Part shown: piece by piece, positions 20,259 through 28,168 of the stretch
How positions within the stretch are numbered: the first letter of the stretch is position 1
Layout of the letters: every line of letters begins with the position of its first letter
Source of the DNA: Tomitella fengzijianii
Lineage (GTDB): Bacteria > Actinomycetota > Actinomycetes > Mycobacteriales > Mycobacteriaceae
DNA length: 64,000 nt
Reading direction: 5' to 3'
Assembly (NCBI RefSeq): GCF_007559025.1
Contig: NZ_CP041765.1
Span: 2,538,679-2,602,678, forward strand
Program-made: the position numbers and the translations under genes
The notes under the pieces: generated by a model
The model's input: only the letters and a program-made list of their open reading frames with translations
What the model was told of the DNA's origin: nothing
The model's database searches: none

Positions 20259-20876
20259 TCACGTCCCGATCGCGGACCCGCCGCGACCAGGTTCCGCAGC
20301 CGGAGTCGATGCGCTTGGCACGACGCCGGGCTCAAGGCTGGCACTCCCCGACGGCACCGCATGTGCGGCAGCCGAACCCAAGTCCGCATCCGGCGCGAGC
20401 AGTACAGCGACAAGATAGACCAGCCCCGCGGCCAACGGCTGCATGACCAGCGCGATCCACAACTCCACAGACGGCGCCTGCACCACCACCTGACCCACCA
20501 TCGAGTCCAGCTCGGACGCGCCCGGCCAGTCGAACCTGCTCTGCGCCACCAGGTCCCCCATGCCCGCCGCGAGCCAGGCGCCGGCCACGCCGCCCACGAT
20601 CACCGCCAACGCCGTCAACGGGCCGCGGATGCTGCGCCAGGCCCAGGCGGCCGCGCCGCTCACGACGCCGACGACCACCGAGATCCACACGAAGATCGCC
20701 AGCGCGTCGAACTCGTGGTTGGCCGACATGTCCACGGACAGCAACAACCCGCCGTGCGCCACCACCTGCGTCCGCCCCGGCGCCAGCAGGCCCCAGACGA
20801 CACCGCCGAGCACCCCCGCGAGTGCGCAGCCGATGCCGACGAGCGTGGCGCCCCGCGCGGGGGAGAAAGTCCTCAC
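20259..20876 (-). CDS. DUF2567-type membrane protein
   Basis: A 205-residue integral membrane protein with four hydrophobic segments: TLVGIGCALAGVLGGVVWGLL, ALAIFVWISVVVGVVSGAAAWAW, ALAVIVGGVAGAWLAAGMG and VMQPLAAGLVYLVAVLLA. A polar Ala/Ser-rich tail ends the protein. The shape and the position near the bioB and nadABC loci match the mycobacterial DUF2567 protein (Rv1591-like). Function is unknown. The start is GTG. Confidence 0.72.
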   Translation of the reverse strand: MRTFSPARGATLVGIGCALAGVLGGVVWGLLAPGRTQVVAHGGLLLSVDMSANHEFDALAIFVWISVVVGVVSGAAAWAWRSIRGPLTALAVIVGGVAGAWLAAGMGDLVAQSRFDWPGASELDSMVGQVVVQAPSVELWIALVMQPLAAGLVYLVAVLLAPDADLGSAAAHAVPSGSASLEPGVVPSASTPAAEPGRGGSAIGT

Positions 20877-20981
20877 CCGGCCAGCCTAGAGGGTCACGCG
20901 CACACGACGTCGACGGCTCGGCGGGGAGCCGACGCTCCGCGCCTTCTGCTTTCGCATCCGCAGTTACGAACATGTTTGCTA

Positions 20982-20997
20982 TCGAATGTTTGTTCCG
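20982..20997 (+). promoter_or_regulatory. SOS-box-like site upstream of the 13E12 gene
   Basis: TCGAAT, four bases, GTTCCG: nine of twelve positions match the mycobacterial LexA consensus TCGAAC-N4-GTTCGA. A related palindrome AACATGTT lies at 20969-20976. The site is 33 bp before the ATG at 21031. LexA control of mycobacterial 13E12 genes is known, which makes this a reasonable but unproven LexA site. Confidence 0.45.
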
Positions 20998-21030
20998 GTA
21001 CTGTCGGATGCAAGGGGATCGGGGGATGCC

Positions 21031-22668
21031 ATGGGGTCGGAGTCGCAGGGGAATCAGGCGCAGGACAACAAGGCGCAGGGGACCGCTTTCAAGCAGGCCG
21101 TTACGAGCGACACCAGCGTCGTCGACGGAATCGGGGCACCGGTGGGTCCCGACGCATCCCGGCACCGCGACCGTGTCGGCTCGTTCGCCGAGCTGGTGAT
21201 GGCACCGCTGTCCGAGGGGCTGTGGCAGCACTCCGAGTACGAGCTGGGCGCGTGGACCGCAGAGGTCGCCGCCTGGGAACTGTCGCTGCATATCGGGCAA
21301 CTGCGCATCTGCGCCGAGCAGGTCGCACGCCGCACCGACATACTCGGCCTGAGCGAGACCCGCGCGATCAACCGCACCGGGGACGAGCTCGCCTCGCGCA
21401 GCCGTATCGGCGTCGACAGCGCCCGCTCCACCGTCATGTTCGCCGTCGCCGTGTCCGCCCGCCCCGCCGTGCTCGCCGCCATCGCACGCGCCCGGGCCAC
21501 CGAGGCGCAGGCCAAAGCGATCCTCCGGCTGATCGCCTCGCTCCCCGAGGACGACCCCGATTCGATCGCACTGGCCGACCAGATCGAGGCCGTACTCCTC
21601 GATACCGCCCGCTCCTGCCGCAGCGCGCAGTCCGGCGCGTTCGCGGACGCGGTCACCAAGTTCGATGCCGTCCTCAACCCAGACGGCACGCCGCCCGCCG
21701 ACGACGCCGAACGCAACGAGTTCTCCGTCGCCCGGTTGCTCAACGGCCGCTACCGCGTCCGCGGCGACGTCGACGCCGAGACGGGCGAGCAGATCCACGC
21801 CGCCCTTTCTCCCCTGTCCGCGCCGCGGCCGGAGGACGACGGCACCCGCGACCGCCGGGGGCCGGCCCGACGACGCGCGGACGCGCTCGCAGAGATCATC
21901 CGCCGGTACCTGTGCGGCCTCGGCCCCGACGACCAGCCGGGCGGAGCCGCGGGCGACGCACGCGGAGACCGGAATGCCGACGGCGCGGGCGAGACCGCCA
22001 CAGATGCAGGGACCTGCACCGCCGACGATCCCGCTGAGCGCGCCGCGAACTGCTCCGCCCGCGACGGGGGCAACACCCACGGCGAGGTCCTGCCGGGCGG
22101 AAACGCCCGCCCCCAAGTGCACGTGCACATTCGGGCACGCGACCTCGCCGACCTGCCCGCCGACCAGGACCAGCTTCTGTCGCTGCTGCGGCAGGGGCGG
22201 ATCCACGACATGTTCGCGCTGCTGCAGTCCGGGTGGACCGGGCACCACGGCGCCATGTCCACCTCCGTGCTGCGGCGGATAGCCTGCGATGCGGCCGTCA
22301 CGCCGATCCTCGTCGACGGGCACGGCACGCCCCTCGACCTGGGCCGCACCGCACGGCTGGCCTCCCGTGCGCAGCGCCGCGCGCTCGCGGCCCGCGACCA
22401 CGGTTGCGCGTTCCCGGGCTGCACCCGGCCCATCGCCTGGACCGACGCGCACCACATCATCCACTGGGCCGACGGCGGACCCACCGACCTCGACAATCTC
22501 GTCCTGCTGTGCACGGCGCACCACCGTGCCGTGCACAACGACGGCTGGGACATCGCCATGTCGGAGCACCGCAGACCCGTGTTCCGGCCGCCTGCCGGCA
22601 TCGACCCCTTCCGGCGCTGGATCGACCACGAGGGGCTCGCCACGGCGGAACCCGACGGGCCGCCGTGA
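21031..22668 (+). CDS. 13E12-type (DUF222) protein with C-terminal HNH endonuclease domain
   Basis: About 545 residues. A DUF222 region (GSFAELVMAPLSEG ... INRTGDELASRSRIGVDSARSTVMFA) is followed by a low-complexity linker of roughly residues 300-370. The HNH nuclease motif near the C terminus reads HGCAFPGCTRPIAWTDAHHIIHWADGG, with LDNLVLLCTAHHRAVHNDGW after it. The paired CxxC and HH residues look intact. ATG at 21031 has GGGGG five bases upstream. The family is repeated in mycobacterial genomes as REP13E12 and behaves like a selfish or SOS-linked element. In M. tuberculosis a copy at the corresponding place near bioB hosts prophage phiRv1. Confidence 0.88.
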   Translation: MGSESQGNQAQDNKAQGTAFKQAVTSDTSVVDGIGAPVGPDASRHRDRVGSFAELVMAPLSEGLWQHSEYELGAWTAEVAAWELSLHIGQLRICAEQVARRTDILGLSETRAINRTGDELASRSRIGVDSARSTVMFAVAVSARPAVLAAIARARATEAQAKAILRLIASLPEDDPDSIALADQIEAVLLDTARSCRSAQSGAFADAVTKFDAVLNPDGTPPADDAERNEFSVARLLNGRYRVRGDVDAETGEQIHAALSPLSAPRPEDDGTRDRRGPARRRADALAEIIRRYLCGLGPDDQPGGAAGDARGDRNADGAGETATDAGTCTADDPAERAANCSARDGGNTHGEVLPGGNARPQVHVHIRARDLADLPADQDQLLSLLRQGRIHDMFALLQSGWTGHHGAMSTSVLRRIACDAAVTPILVDGHGTPLDLGRTARLASRAQRRALAARDHGCAFPGCTRPIAWTDAHHIIHWADGGPTDLDNLVLLCTAHHRAVHNDGWDIAMSEHRRPVFRPPAGIDPFRRWIDHEGLATAEPDGPP

Positions 22669-22724
22669 CATTCGCGGCCGTCCCTCGACGCCCCTGCCCC
22701 CGATAGCTCCCAAATGACGCCGAA

Positions 22725-22751
22725 CCCCCGCGTCGCACAGCGACACGGGGG
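22725..22751. terminator. Bidirectional hairpin between convergent 13E12 and DUF6069-like genes
   Basis: CCCCCGCGTCGC, a three-base loop, and GCGACACGGGGG form a 12-bp stem with one mismatch. It lies midway between the two convergent stop codons at 22668 and 22771. Actinobacterial terminators often lack the U-tract, so this is a good candidate for both genes. Confidence 0.7.
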
Positions 22752-22770
22752 CAGAGGTGCGCGCGCAGTG

Positions 22771-23370
22771 TCAGCGGCGCCCGACGTCCGTCGTCTTCTC
22801 CGCAACGGCGGTCAGCAACGCGATCACGAGGATCCCCAGGAACGCATTGAGCACCGCGGTGATCAGCCGCGCCACCCAGTCGGTGCCGCTGAGGAACGGC
22901 AACACCACCCCCGCGAACACGACGAGCCCCATGATCCAGCGGAAGAACGTCAACGGGGACGGGACCAGGTTCAGGAACATCCACAGAACGGCACCGGCCA
23001 CCAGGCCGCCCACTCCCCCGAGCAGCGCAGAATCCCACGGGTCCTGTTCCCCGTCCACCCAGGCCGAACCCAGGGCATTCGAGGTGTAGACGGCATTGAT
23101 GATCGCGGTGATGACGAACCCGGCCACCGCCGCGACCAGTGCCGTGGCCACCGCGCCCGCCGCGAACTGCGCGTGATCGATGACGGCGCCGTTCGGCGAC
23201 TTCTCCGGCCCCCCGGCCTGCGCAGGCTGCCGGCCGGCCCCCGGATCTCCGGTGGGCCGCCCCGCGTAGGCCTGCGTCTCATACGCCTGTGTCTCGTATC
23301 CGCGATCGCGGTATTCGGGCCCCTGCTGATGCCCCTGCCCCCGGTATTCGCGGCCGTAGTTGTCGGTCAT
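22771..23370 (-). CDS. DUF6069-like four-helix membrane protein
   Basis: A 199-residue protein: about 60 disordered N-terminal residues rich in Gly/Gln/Tyr with a tandem YETQAYETQAY, then four membrane helices (AAGAVATALVAAVAGFVITAI, LLGGVGGLVAGAVLWMFL, FRWIMGLVVFAGVVLPFL and LITAVLNAFLGILVIALLTAVA). The ATG at 23370 has GGGGAA upstream. The layout resembles DUF6069 proteins; no function is known. It is monocistronic between the convergent 13E12 gene and the divergent acetyltransferase. Confidence 0.62.
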   Translation of the reverse strand: MTDNYGREYRGQGHQQGPEYRDRGYETQAYETQAYAGRPTGDPGAGRQPAQAGGPEKSPNGAVIDHAQFAAGAVATALVAAVAGFVITAIINAVYTSNALGSAWVDGEQDPWDSALLGGVGGLVAGAVLWMFLNLVPSPLTFFRWIMGLVVFAGVVLPFLSGTDWVARLITAVLNAFLGILVIALLTAVAEKTTDVGRR

Positions 23371-23501
23371 GAGTTCCCCGTTCCCGTCGACGCCATGCCC
23401 TGAGGATAAAGAACCGCGCGCCGATAAAGAACCCGGCGCGCAGAACCCGTCGACGCATGTCAGCATCACGTGGGACGCCCACGGCGTGCAATGATCGTCC
23501 G

Positions 23502-24065
23502 ATGCGCAATCAGCGGCTGATCCGACGACGCACTCCGGAATCCCGGGCGCTCGCCGAGCGCACGCAGGTCGTCATGGAGCTGACCTCCCGCTTGAACACG
23601 CTGCTCCACAGCGACGTCGAGGCCCGCACTGCGCTGCTCGGTCAGATCCTCGGTCGGCCGGTGCCCGAAACCCTCACCCTCTACCCGCCGTTCTATTGCG
23701 ATCACGGCTTGAGCCTGGAGTTCGGCGAGCACGTGTTCGTGAATCAGAACTGCTCGTTCTACGACATCGGCGGAATCTCCATCGGAGACTGGACGATGGT
23801 CGGCCCCGGGGTCACGCTGACCACGGCCGGACACCCCGTCGAGCGCGCACGACGATTCGACGGCATCACCGCCGCGCCGATCACCATCGGCGCGGACGTC
23901 TGGATCGGCGCGAACGCCACGGTGGCACCGGGCGTCCGCATCGGCGCCGGCTCCGTCGTCGCCGCGGGGGCCGTGGTGGCGAAGGACGTCCCCGCCGATC
24001 ACCTCGTCAGCAGCGCCGGCCACATCATGCGGCGCGATCTCGCACCCGCCACCGGGCCGGAGTAG
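23502..24065 (+). CDS. Maltose/galactoside O-acetyltransferase-like (hexapeptide repeat)
   Basis: A 187-residue left-handed beta-helix acetyltransferase of the Maa/LacA/NodL group. FYCDHGLSLEFGEHVFVNQNCSFYDIGGISIGDWTMVGPGVTL is followed by TAGHPVERARR, which carries the catalytic His, and then by the hexapeptide coils ITIGADVWIGANATVAPGVRIGAGSVVAAGAVVAKDVPADHLV. It would use acetyl-CoA to acetylate a sugar or similar hydroxyl; the acceptor is unknown. The ATG at 23502 begins the usual short N-terminal helix. It is isolated, converging on bsaP. Confidence 0.85.
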   Translation: MRNQRLIRRRTPESRALAERTQVVMELTSRLNTLLHSDVEARTALLGQILGRPVPETLTLYPPFYCDHGLSLEFGEHVFVNQNCSFYDIGGISIGDWTMVGPGVTLTTAGHPVERARRFDGITAAPITIGADVWIGANATVAPGVRIGAGSVVAAGAVVAKDVPADHLVSSAGHIMRRDLAPATGPE

Positions 24066-24120
24066 CCGCACTGCCGCCGGGGCCGCCGCGCCGCGAGCAC
24101 GCCGACCTCCGGCACCCTGG

Positions 24121-24396
24121 TCAGCGCAGGTCCAGGGCCGATGAATCCACCCGCCCATGCCGCGAGCACTGCGCCCACCAGCCGTCGGGCCGCACCTGCA
24201 CGACCATGCGGCGCGCGCACACTCCGCAGTATCGCGGCGGCTGAAAACTGTCGGCGAGACGGCCGGACGACCCCGCACCTTCCGCATCCGCCCCGATCTC
24301 CGCGCCCGTGTGCACGTCGAAACGCCGCGCGCCGACATCGAGTGGCCCGCCGACGAGCAACTCGTAGCCGGCCCCGACCCCATCGGAGACGGTCAC
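24121..24396 (-). CDS. bsaP: Biotin synthase auxiliary protein (BsaP-like), small Cys/His protein
   Basis: A 91-residue protein directly downstream of bioB, with its GTG overlapping the bioB stop by 4 bases. The first half is acidic and variable; the conserved C-terminal part is [28 protein letters not shown], a CxxC plus CxxH metal or Fe-S binding pattern. In mycobacteria the small protein encoded next to bioB is required for biotin synthase to turn over, presumably by serving its Fe-S cluster. Position, size and Cys pattern fit that role; family identity is from memory and untested here. Confidence 0.82.
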   Translation of the reverse strand: MTVSDGVGAGYELLVGGPLDVGARRFDVHTGAEIGADAEGAGSSGRLADSFQPPRYCGVCARRMVVQVRPDGWWAQCSRHGRVDSSALDLR

Positions 24397-25433
24397 AGCG
24401 TCGCGTTCAGAGCCTTGACGGGCATCGTCAGCTCGCCCAGCATCTCCAGGTCCGTTTCCGGCGTCCGGCCCAACGTGGTGAGGTAGTTGCCGACGATCAC
24501 CGCGTTGATGCCGCCGAGCAGGCCCTTCCGCGCGCCCAGGTCGCCCAGGGTGAGCTCACGGCCGCCCGCGAACCGCAGCATCGTGCGTGGCAGGGCCAGC
24601 CGAAACGCGGCGACGGCACGCAGCGCATCGGCCGCCGGCATCACGTCGAGGTCGCCGAACGGGGTCCCCGGCCGCGGGTCGAAGAAGTTCAGCGGCACCT
24701 CGTCCGGATCGAGGGCGGTCAGATCCGCTGCGAACTCGGCCCGCTGCTCGAGCGTCTCGCCCATCCCGAGGATCCCGCCGCAGCACACCTCCATCCCCGC
24801 GTCGGCCACCATCCGCAGCGTCTGCTCGCGCTCCTCCCACGTGTGCGTGGTGACGACCTGCGGAAAATACGACCGCGCCGTCTCCAGATTGTGGTTGTAG
24901 CGGTGCACCCCCATCGCCGCCAGAGCATCGACCTGCTCCCGGGTGAGCATGCCCAGCGAACATGCGATCTGGATGTCCACCTCGTCGCGGATCGCCTCGA
25001 TTCCGGCGGCCACCTGCGCCATCAGCCGCTCGTCCGGCCCGCGCACCGCGGCGACGATGCAGAACTCGGTGGCGCCCGTCTTCGCCGTCTGCTTCGCGGC
25101 CTCCACCAGGCTCGGGATGTCCAGCCTGGCCGCGCGTACGGGCGACGCGAAAAGCCCCGACTGCGAACAGAAGTGGCAGTCTTCCGGGCAGCCGCCGGTC
25201 TTGAGGCTGATGATGCCCTCCACCTCGACCTCCGGCCCCGCCCACTTCATGCGCACCTCGTGGGCCAACCCCAGCGCCTCGTCCAGAAATTCTTCCGGAA
25301 GCCGGAGCACGCGGAGCACCTGGTCCTTGCCGAGCGGTTCGCCGTTCTCGAGCACCTGGGCGCGGGCGACGGCGAGGATGCCGCCGTCGGGCAGGTCCGG
25401 GGAGGGCGAGTGGGCCGCCATCGCTTCGGTCAC
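24393..25433 (-). CDS. bioB: Biotin synthase
   Basis: Radical SAM enzyme inserting sulfur into dethiobiotin, 346 residues. The SAM-cluster motif [14 protein letters not shown] is present near residue 85, along with [57 protein letters not shown] and the catalytic-cluster Arg region [13 protein letters not shown]. The GTG at 25433 is chosen because AAGGAG lies five to six bases upstream; the longer frame would run into the operators. It is divergent from bioQ with two operator boxes between. Confidence 0.96.
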   Translation of the reverse strand: MTEAMAAHSPSPDLPDGGILAVARAQVLENGEPLGKDQVLRVLRLPEEFLDEALGLAHEVRMKWAGPEVEVEGIISLKTGGCPEDCHFCSQSGLFASPVRAARLDIPSLVEAAKQTAKTGATEFCIVAAVRGPDERLMAQVAAGIEAIRDEVDIQIACSLGMLTREQVDALAAMGVHRYNHNLETARSYFPQVVTTHTWEEREQTLRMVADAGMEVCCGGILGMGETLEQRAEFAADLTALDPDEVPLNFFDPRPGTPFGDLDVMPAADALRAVAAFRLALPRTMLRFAGGRELTLGDLGARKGLLGGINAVIVGNYLTTLGRTPETDLEMLGELTMPVKALNATL

Positions 25434-25494
25434 GAAGTCTCCTTCGATCGTCACAAGACTGAGCGCCGCCGGGGCGCAACGCACACCCGGCAAC

Positions 25495-25525
25495 TTGAAC
25501 ACCGTACAAGTTGTACGCCGTTCAA
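25495..25525. promoter_or_regulatory. Twin BioQ-type operators between bioB and bioQ
   Basis: Two 15-bp boxes, TTGAACACCGTACAA (25495-25509) and TTGTACGCCGTTCAA (25511-25525), are separated by one base. Each is one substitution pair from the perfect palindrome TTGAACNNNGTTCAA found before bioF, and together they form a larger dyad. They lie 62 bp from the bioB start and 66 bp from the bioQ start, suiting repression of both. Confidence 0.82.
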
Positions 25526-25590
25526 GTTAGAATGCGGATGGGTAGGGTGTCAAAAGGTCCCGGTCCCGCGAAACCCGAGAAGGGCGTTCC

Positions 25591-26190
25591 ATGCAGCTGC
25601 GCAGGCACGATGTACTCGCGGGCGCCATCGCGATCCTCGACGAGTACGGCCTGGCGGATCTCACGATGCGCCGTCTCGCGTCGTCGCTGGGCGTGCAGCC
25701 GGGGGCGCTGTACTGGCATTTCCCCAACAAGCAGACGCTGCTGGCCGCCATCACCGACGAGATCCTCGCCGACGCCTCCGCGGGACCGCCGGCGCCGGCC
25801 GAAACCTGGGACGAGCGGCTGCCAACGCTGGCACGCCGGATGCGCGACGCGCTGCTGTCGCACCGCGACGGCGCGGAAGTGGCCTCCGCCTCGTACGCGG
25901 CGCGCTTGGCCTCGGAGGCGCCCCAGACGGCGTTGGCGGCCGCCTGCATCGACGGCGGGCTGCCGGCGGACGAGGCCGGCATGGCCGCCCGCGCCCTGTT
26001 CTCCTACGTCCTCGGGCAGACCATGGACGAGCAGTCCCGCATGCAGATGGACTCGCACGGGGCGCTGACGGAGTCCGCCTCCCCGCTGTTCGAGTCACCC
26101 ACGGCCGCCGATGGTTTCGAGTACGGATTGGGTTTGTTCATCGGCGGCGTCCGCGCACTCCCCGCCGTCGTCGATCAGCGGTTATCCTGA
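25591..26190 (+). CDS. bioQ: TetR-family repressor, probable biotin regulator BioQ
   Basis: A 199-residue TetR-type regulator. The N-terminal HTH reads RRHDVLAGAIAILDEYGLADLTMRRLASSLGVQPGALYWHFPNKQTLLAAI, and the ligand domain follows (DERLPTLARRMRDALLSH ... YGLGLFIGGVRALPAVV). It is divergent from bioB with twin palindromes in between, and the same palindrome precedes bioF. This matches the BioQ system of corynebacteria and mycobacteria, which represses biotin genes when biotin is plentiful. The two ABC-exporter genes follow on the same strand. Confidence 0.83.
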   Translation: MQLRRHDVLAGAIAILDEYGLADLTMRRLASSLGVQPGALYWHFPNKQTLLAAITDEILADASAGPPAPAETWDERLPTLARRMRDALLSHRDGAEVASASYAARLASEAPQTALAAACIDGGLPADEAGMAARALFSYVLGQTMDEQSRMQMDSHGALTESASPLFESPTAADGFEYGLGLFIGGVRALPAVVDQRLS

Positions 26191-26249
26191 ACCGGACGCA
26201 CGCCGAGGCCGCCCGCACGGAGCGGCCGTGAAGCCCAGTGGAGCGCCCC

Positions 26250-27269
26250 GTGGCACCGATGATCGAAGCCCGCAATCTGGTGAAGAAATACCGTGACGTG
26301 ACCGCGTTGGACGGACTCGATCTGGCGGTCCCGGAGGGCACGGTCCTGGGACTGCTGGGGCCCAACGGGGCCGGCAAGACCACGGCGGTGCGCATCATCT
26401 CCACGCTGCTGATCCCCGATTCCGGCACGGTGCACCTGGCGGGGGTGGACGTCCTCGCCGAACCCGACGCCGCCCGCGCCCGCCTGGGGCTGTCCGGCCA
26501 GTACGCGGCGGTGGACGAGCACCTCACCGGCTTCGAGAACCTGGAAATGGTGGGACGCCTGTACGGATTCCGCCGAAAATACGCACGCACCCGCGCCCGC
26601 GAGCTGCTCGCCCAGTTCTCCCTGTCGGACGCCGCGGACCGCCCCTCCAAGACGTACTCCGGCGGCATGCGGCGCCGCCTCGACCTGGCAGGGGCGCTCG
26701 TGGCCGCACCCCCCGTGCTGGTCCTCGACGAGCCCACCACCGGCCTCGATCCGCGCAGCCGCAACGAGATGTGGTCGGTGATCCGCTCGCTCGTCGCCGA
26801 CGGCGCCACGGTGCTGCTCACCACCCAGTACCTGGAGGAGGCGGACAACCTGGCCGACGACATCGTCGTCATCGACCACGGGCGTGCCATCGCCCACGGC
26901 ACCGCCGACCAGCTCAAGCAGGACTTCGGCGCCGACCGCATAGAGCTGGTGGTCACCGATCCGGCCGACATCCCGCGGGCCCGCGCCGCACTCGAATCCG
27001 GCTCCGACGACGCCGTCCAGCTGGACGAGCCGTCGCGCACGCTGGCGGTCCCGGCGCCGGGCGGTTCCCGCGCCCTGATGGACACGCTTCGCGGGCTGGA
27101 CTCCGCCGGGATCGAGGTGTCCGACATCGGACTGCGGCGCCCCACACTCGACGACGTGTTCCTCGCCCTCACCGGTCATGCCGCGGAAGAGGATGCGGTA
27201 CCCGACGACATCCCGGCCCCCTCCCCCGACAGGCCCGGCGACCAGACCGCGAGCGAGGCGAACCGATGA
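26250..27269 (+). CDS. DrrA-type ABC transporter ATP-binding protein
   Basis: ATPase of a daunorubicin-resistance-type exporter, about 339 residues. It has Walker A LLGPNGAGKTTAVR near residue 40, Q-loop GLSGQYAAVDEHLTG, signature TYSGGMRRRLDLAGAL, Walker B VLVLDEPTTGLDPRSR and H-loop LLTTQYLEEAD. A C-terminal DrrA extension (RPTLDDVFLALTG) follows. The GTG at 26250 has GGAG six bases upstream. Its stop overlaps the permease start in ATGA. It begins about 60 bp after bioQ, but nothing in the sequence ties it to biotin. Confidence 0.9.
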   Translation: MAPMIEARNLVKKYRDVTALDGLDLAVPEGTVLGLLGPNGAGKTTAVRIISTLLIPDSGTVHLAGVDVLAEPDAARARLGLSGQYAAVDEHLTGFENLEMVGRLYGFRRKYARTRARELLAQFSLSDAADRPSKTYSGGMRRRLDLAGALVAAPPVLVLDEPTTGLDPRSRNEMWSVIRSLVADGATVLLTTQYLEEADNLADDIVVIDHGRAIAHGTADQLKQDFGADRIELVVTDPADIPRARAALESGSDDAVQLDEPSRTLAVPAPGGSRALMDTLRGLDSAGIEVSDIGLRRPTLDDVFLALTGHAAEEDAVPDDIPAPSPDRPGDQTASEANR

Positions 27270-28096
27270 CCACGACGGCACTTCCCGTACCCCACCGCGG
27301 CCGCACCCGGGTCTTCACCGACTCGGTGGTGATCGCCAAGCGCAACCTGATCAAGATCATCCGCGTGCCGGAAGTCCTCGTGTTCGTCCTTATCTCGCCG
27401 ATCATGTTCGTGCTGCTGTTCGCGTACGTCTTCGGCGGCGCGATCGACCCGGGCGGCGGCGTGAACTACCGGGAGTTCCTGATCGGCGGGATCTTCGCGC
27501 AGACAGTCGTCTTCGGCGCCACCTTCACCGGCGCGGGGCTCGCCGAAGACATGCAGAAGGGCATCATCGACCGGTTCCGATCGCTGCCCATGTCGCGGTC
27601 TGCCGTGCTGATCGGCCGCACGGTCTCCGACATCGCCTACAACCTGCTCTCCATCGCCATCATGGCCGTCACCGGGCTGCTGGTGGGGTGGCGCATGCGC
27701 GGGTCGTTCCTCGACGCCGTCGCGGGATTCCTGCTGCTGCTGGTGTTCTCGTACGCCTTCAGCTGGATCATGGCCTATGTGGGCCTGCTGGTGCCCAGCG
27801 TCGAGGTGATCAACAACGCCTCGTTCGTCGTGATCATGCCGCTGACGTTCGTGTCCAACGCCTTCGTGCCGCTCGAGTCGTTCCCCACGTTCCTGCAGTA
27901 CTTCGTGGAGTGGAATCCGGTTTCGGCGGTCACGCAGGCGGTGCGCGAGTTCTTCGGCAACACCAATCCGTCGATCCCCGTCTCCGACGCCTGGTCGATG
28001 CAGCACCCCACCGCGTACACGCTGTGCTGGGTGGTGCTGATCCTCGTGATCTTCATGCCGCTGTCCATCGGTCGGTACAAGCGGGCGGTGCGGTAG
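27266..28096 (+). CDS. DrrB-type ABC-2 transporter permease
   Basis: A 276-residue ABC-2 permease with six predicted membrane spans, including VLVFVLISPIMFVLLFAYVFGG, EFLIGGIFAQTVVFGATFTG, NLLSIAIMAVTGLLVGW, AVAGFLLLLVFSYAFSWIMAYVGLLV and CWVVLILVIFMPLS. The conserved loop EDMQKGIIDRFRSLPMSRSAVLIGR precedes the third span. With the preceding ATPase it forms a two-gene exporter of the DrrAB type, usually for drugs or lipids. The substrate is unknown. Confidence 0.9.
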   Translation: MTTTALPVPHRGRTRVFTDSVVIAKRNLIKIIRVPEVLVFVLISPIMFVLLFAYVFGGAIDPGGGVNYREFLIGGIFAQTVVFGATFTGAGLAEDMQKGIIDRFRSLPMSRSAVLIGRTVSDIAYNLLSIAIMAVTGLLVGWRMRGSFLDAVAGFLLLLVFSYAFSWIMAYVGLLVPSVEVINNASFVVIMPLTFVSNAFVPLESFPTFLQYFVEWNPVSAVTQAVREFFGNTNPSIPVSDAWSMQHPTAYTLCWVVLILVIFMPLSIGRYKRAVR

Positions 28097-28168
28097 AAGC
28101 CGCCGAAAATCCAGCCGACCTGGCGGTTCGCCGCAGGTGGGGCCGGTCACGCCGTTAGAGTGTGCGGA

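Noticed and set aside
20332-22746. An 804-codon minus-strand frame opposite the 13E12 gene
   Set aside because: No domain and composition typical of a shadow frame; the plus-strand HNH motif is clear.
20876-24065. A prophage or integrated island around the 13E12 gene
   Set aside because: No integrase, phage structural gene, att duplication or tRNA gene is seen; flanking genes keep an ordinary order.
26250-28096. The DrrAB-type exporter as a biotin transporter because it follows bioQ
   Set aside because: The proteins belong to the drug/lipid ABC-2 exporter group, not to BioYMN or ECF importers, and no BioQ box lies directly before them.
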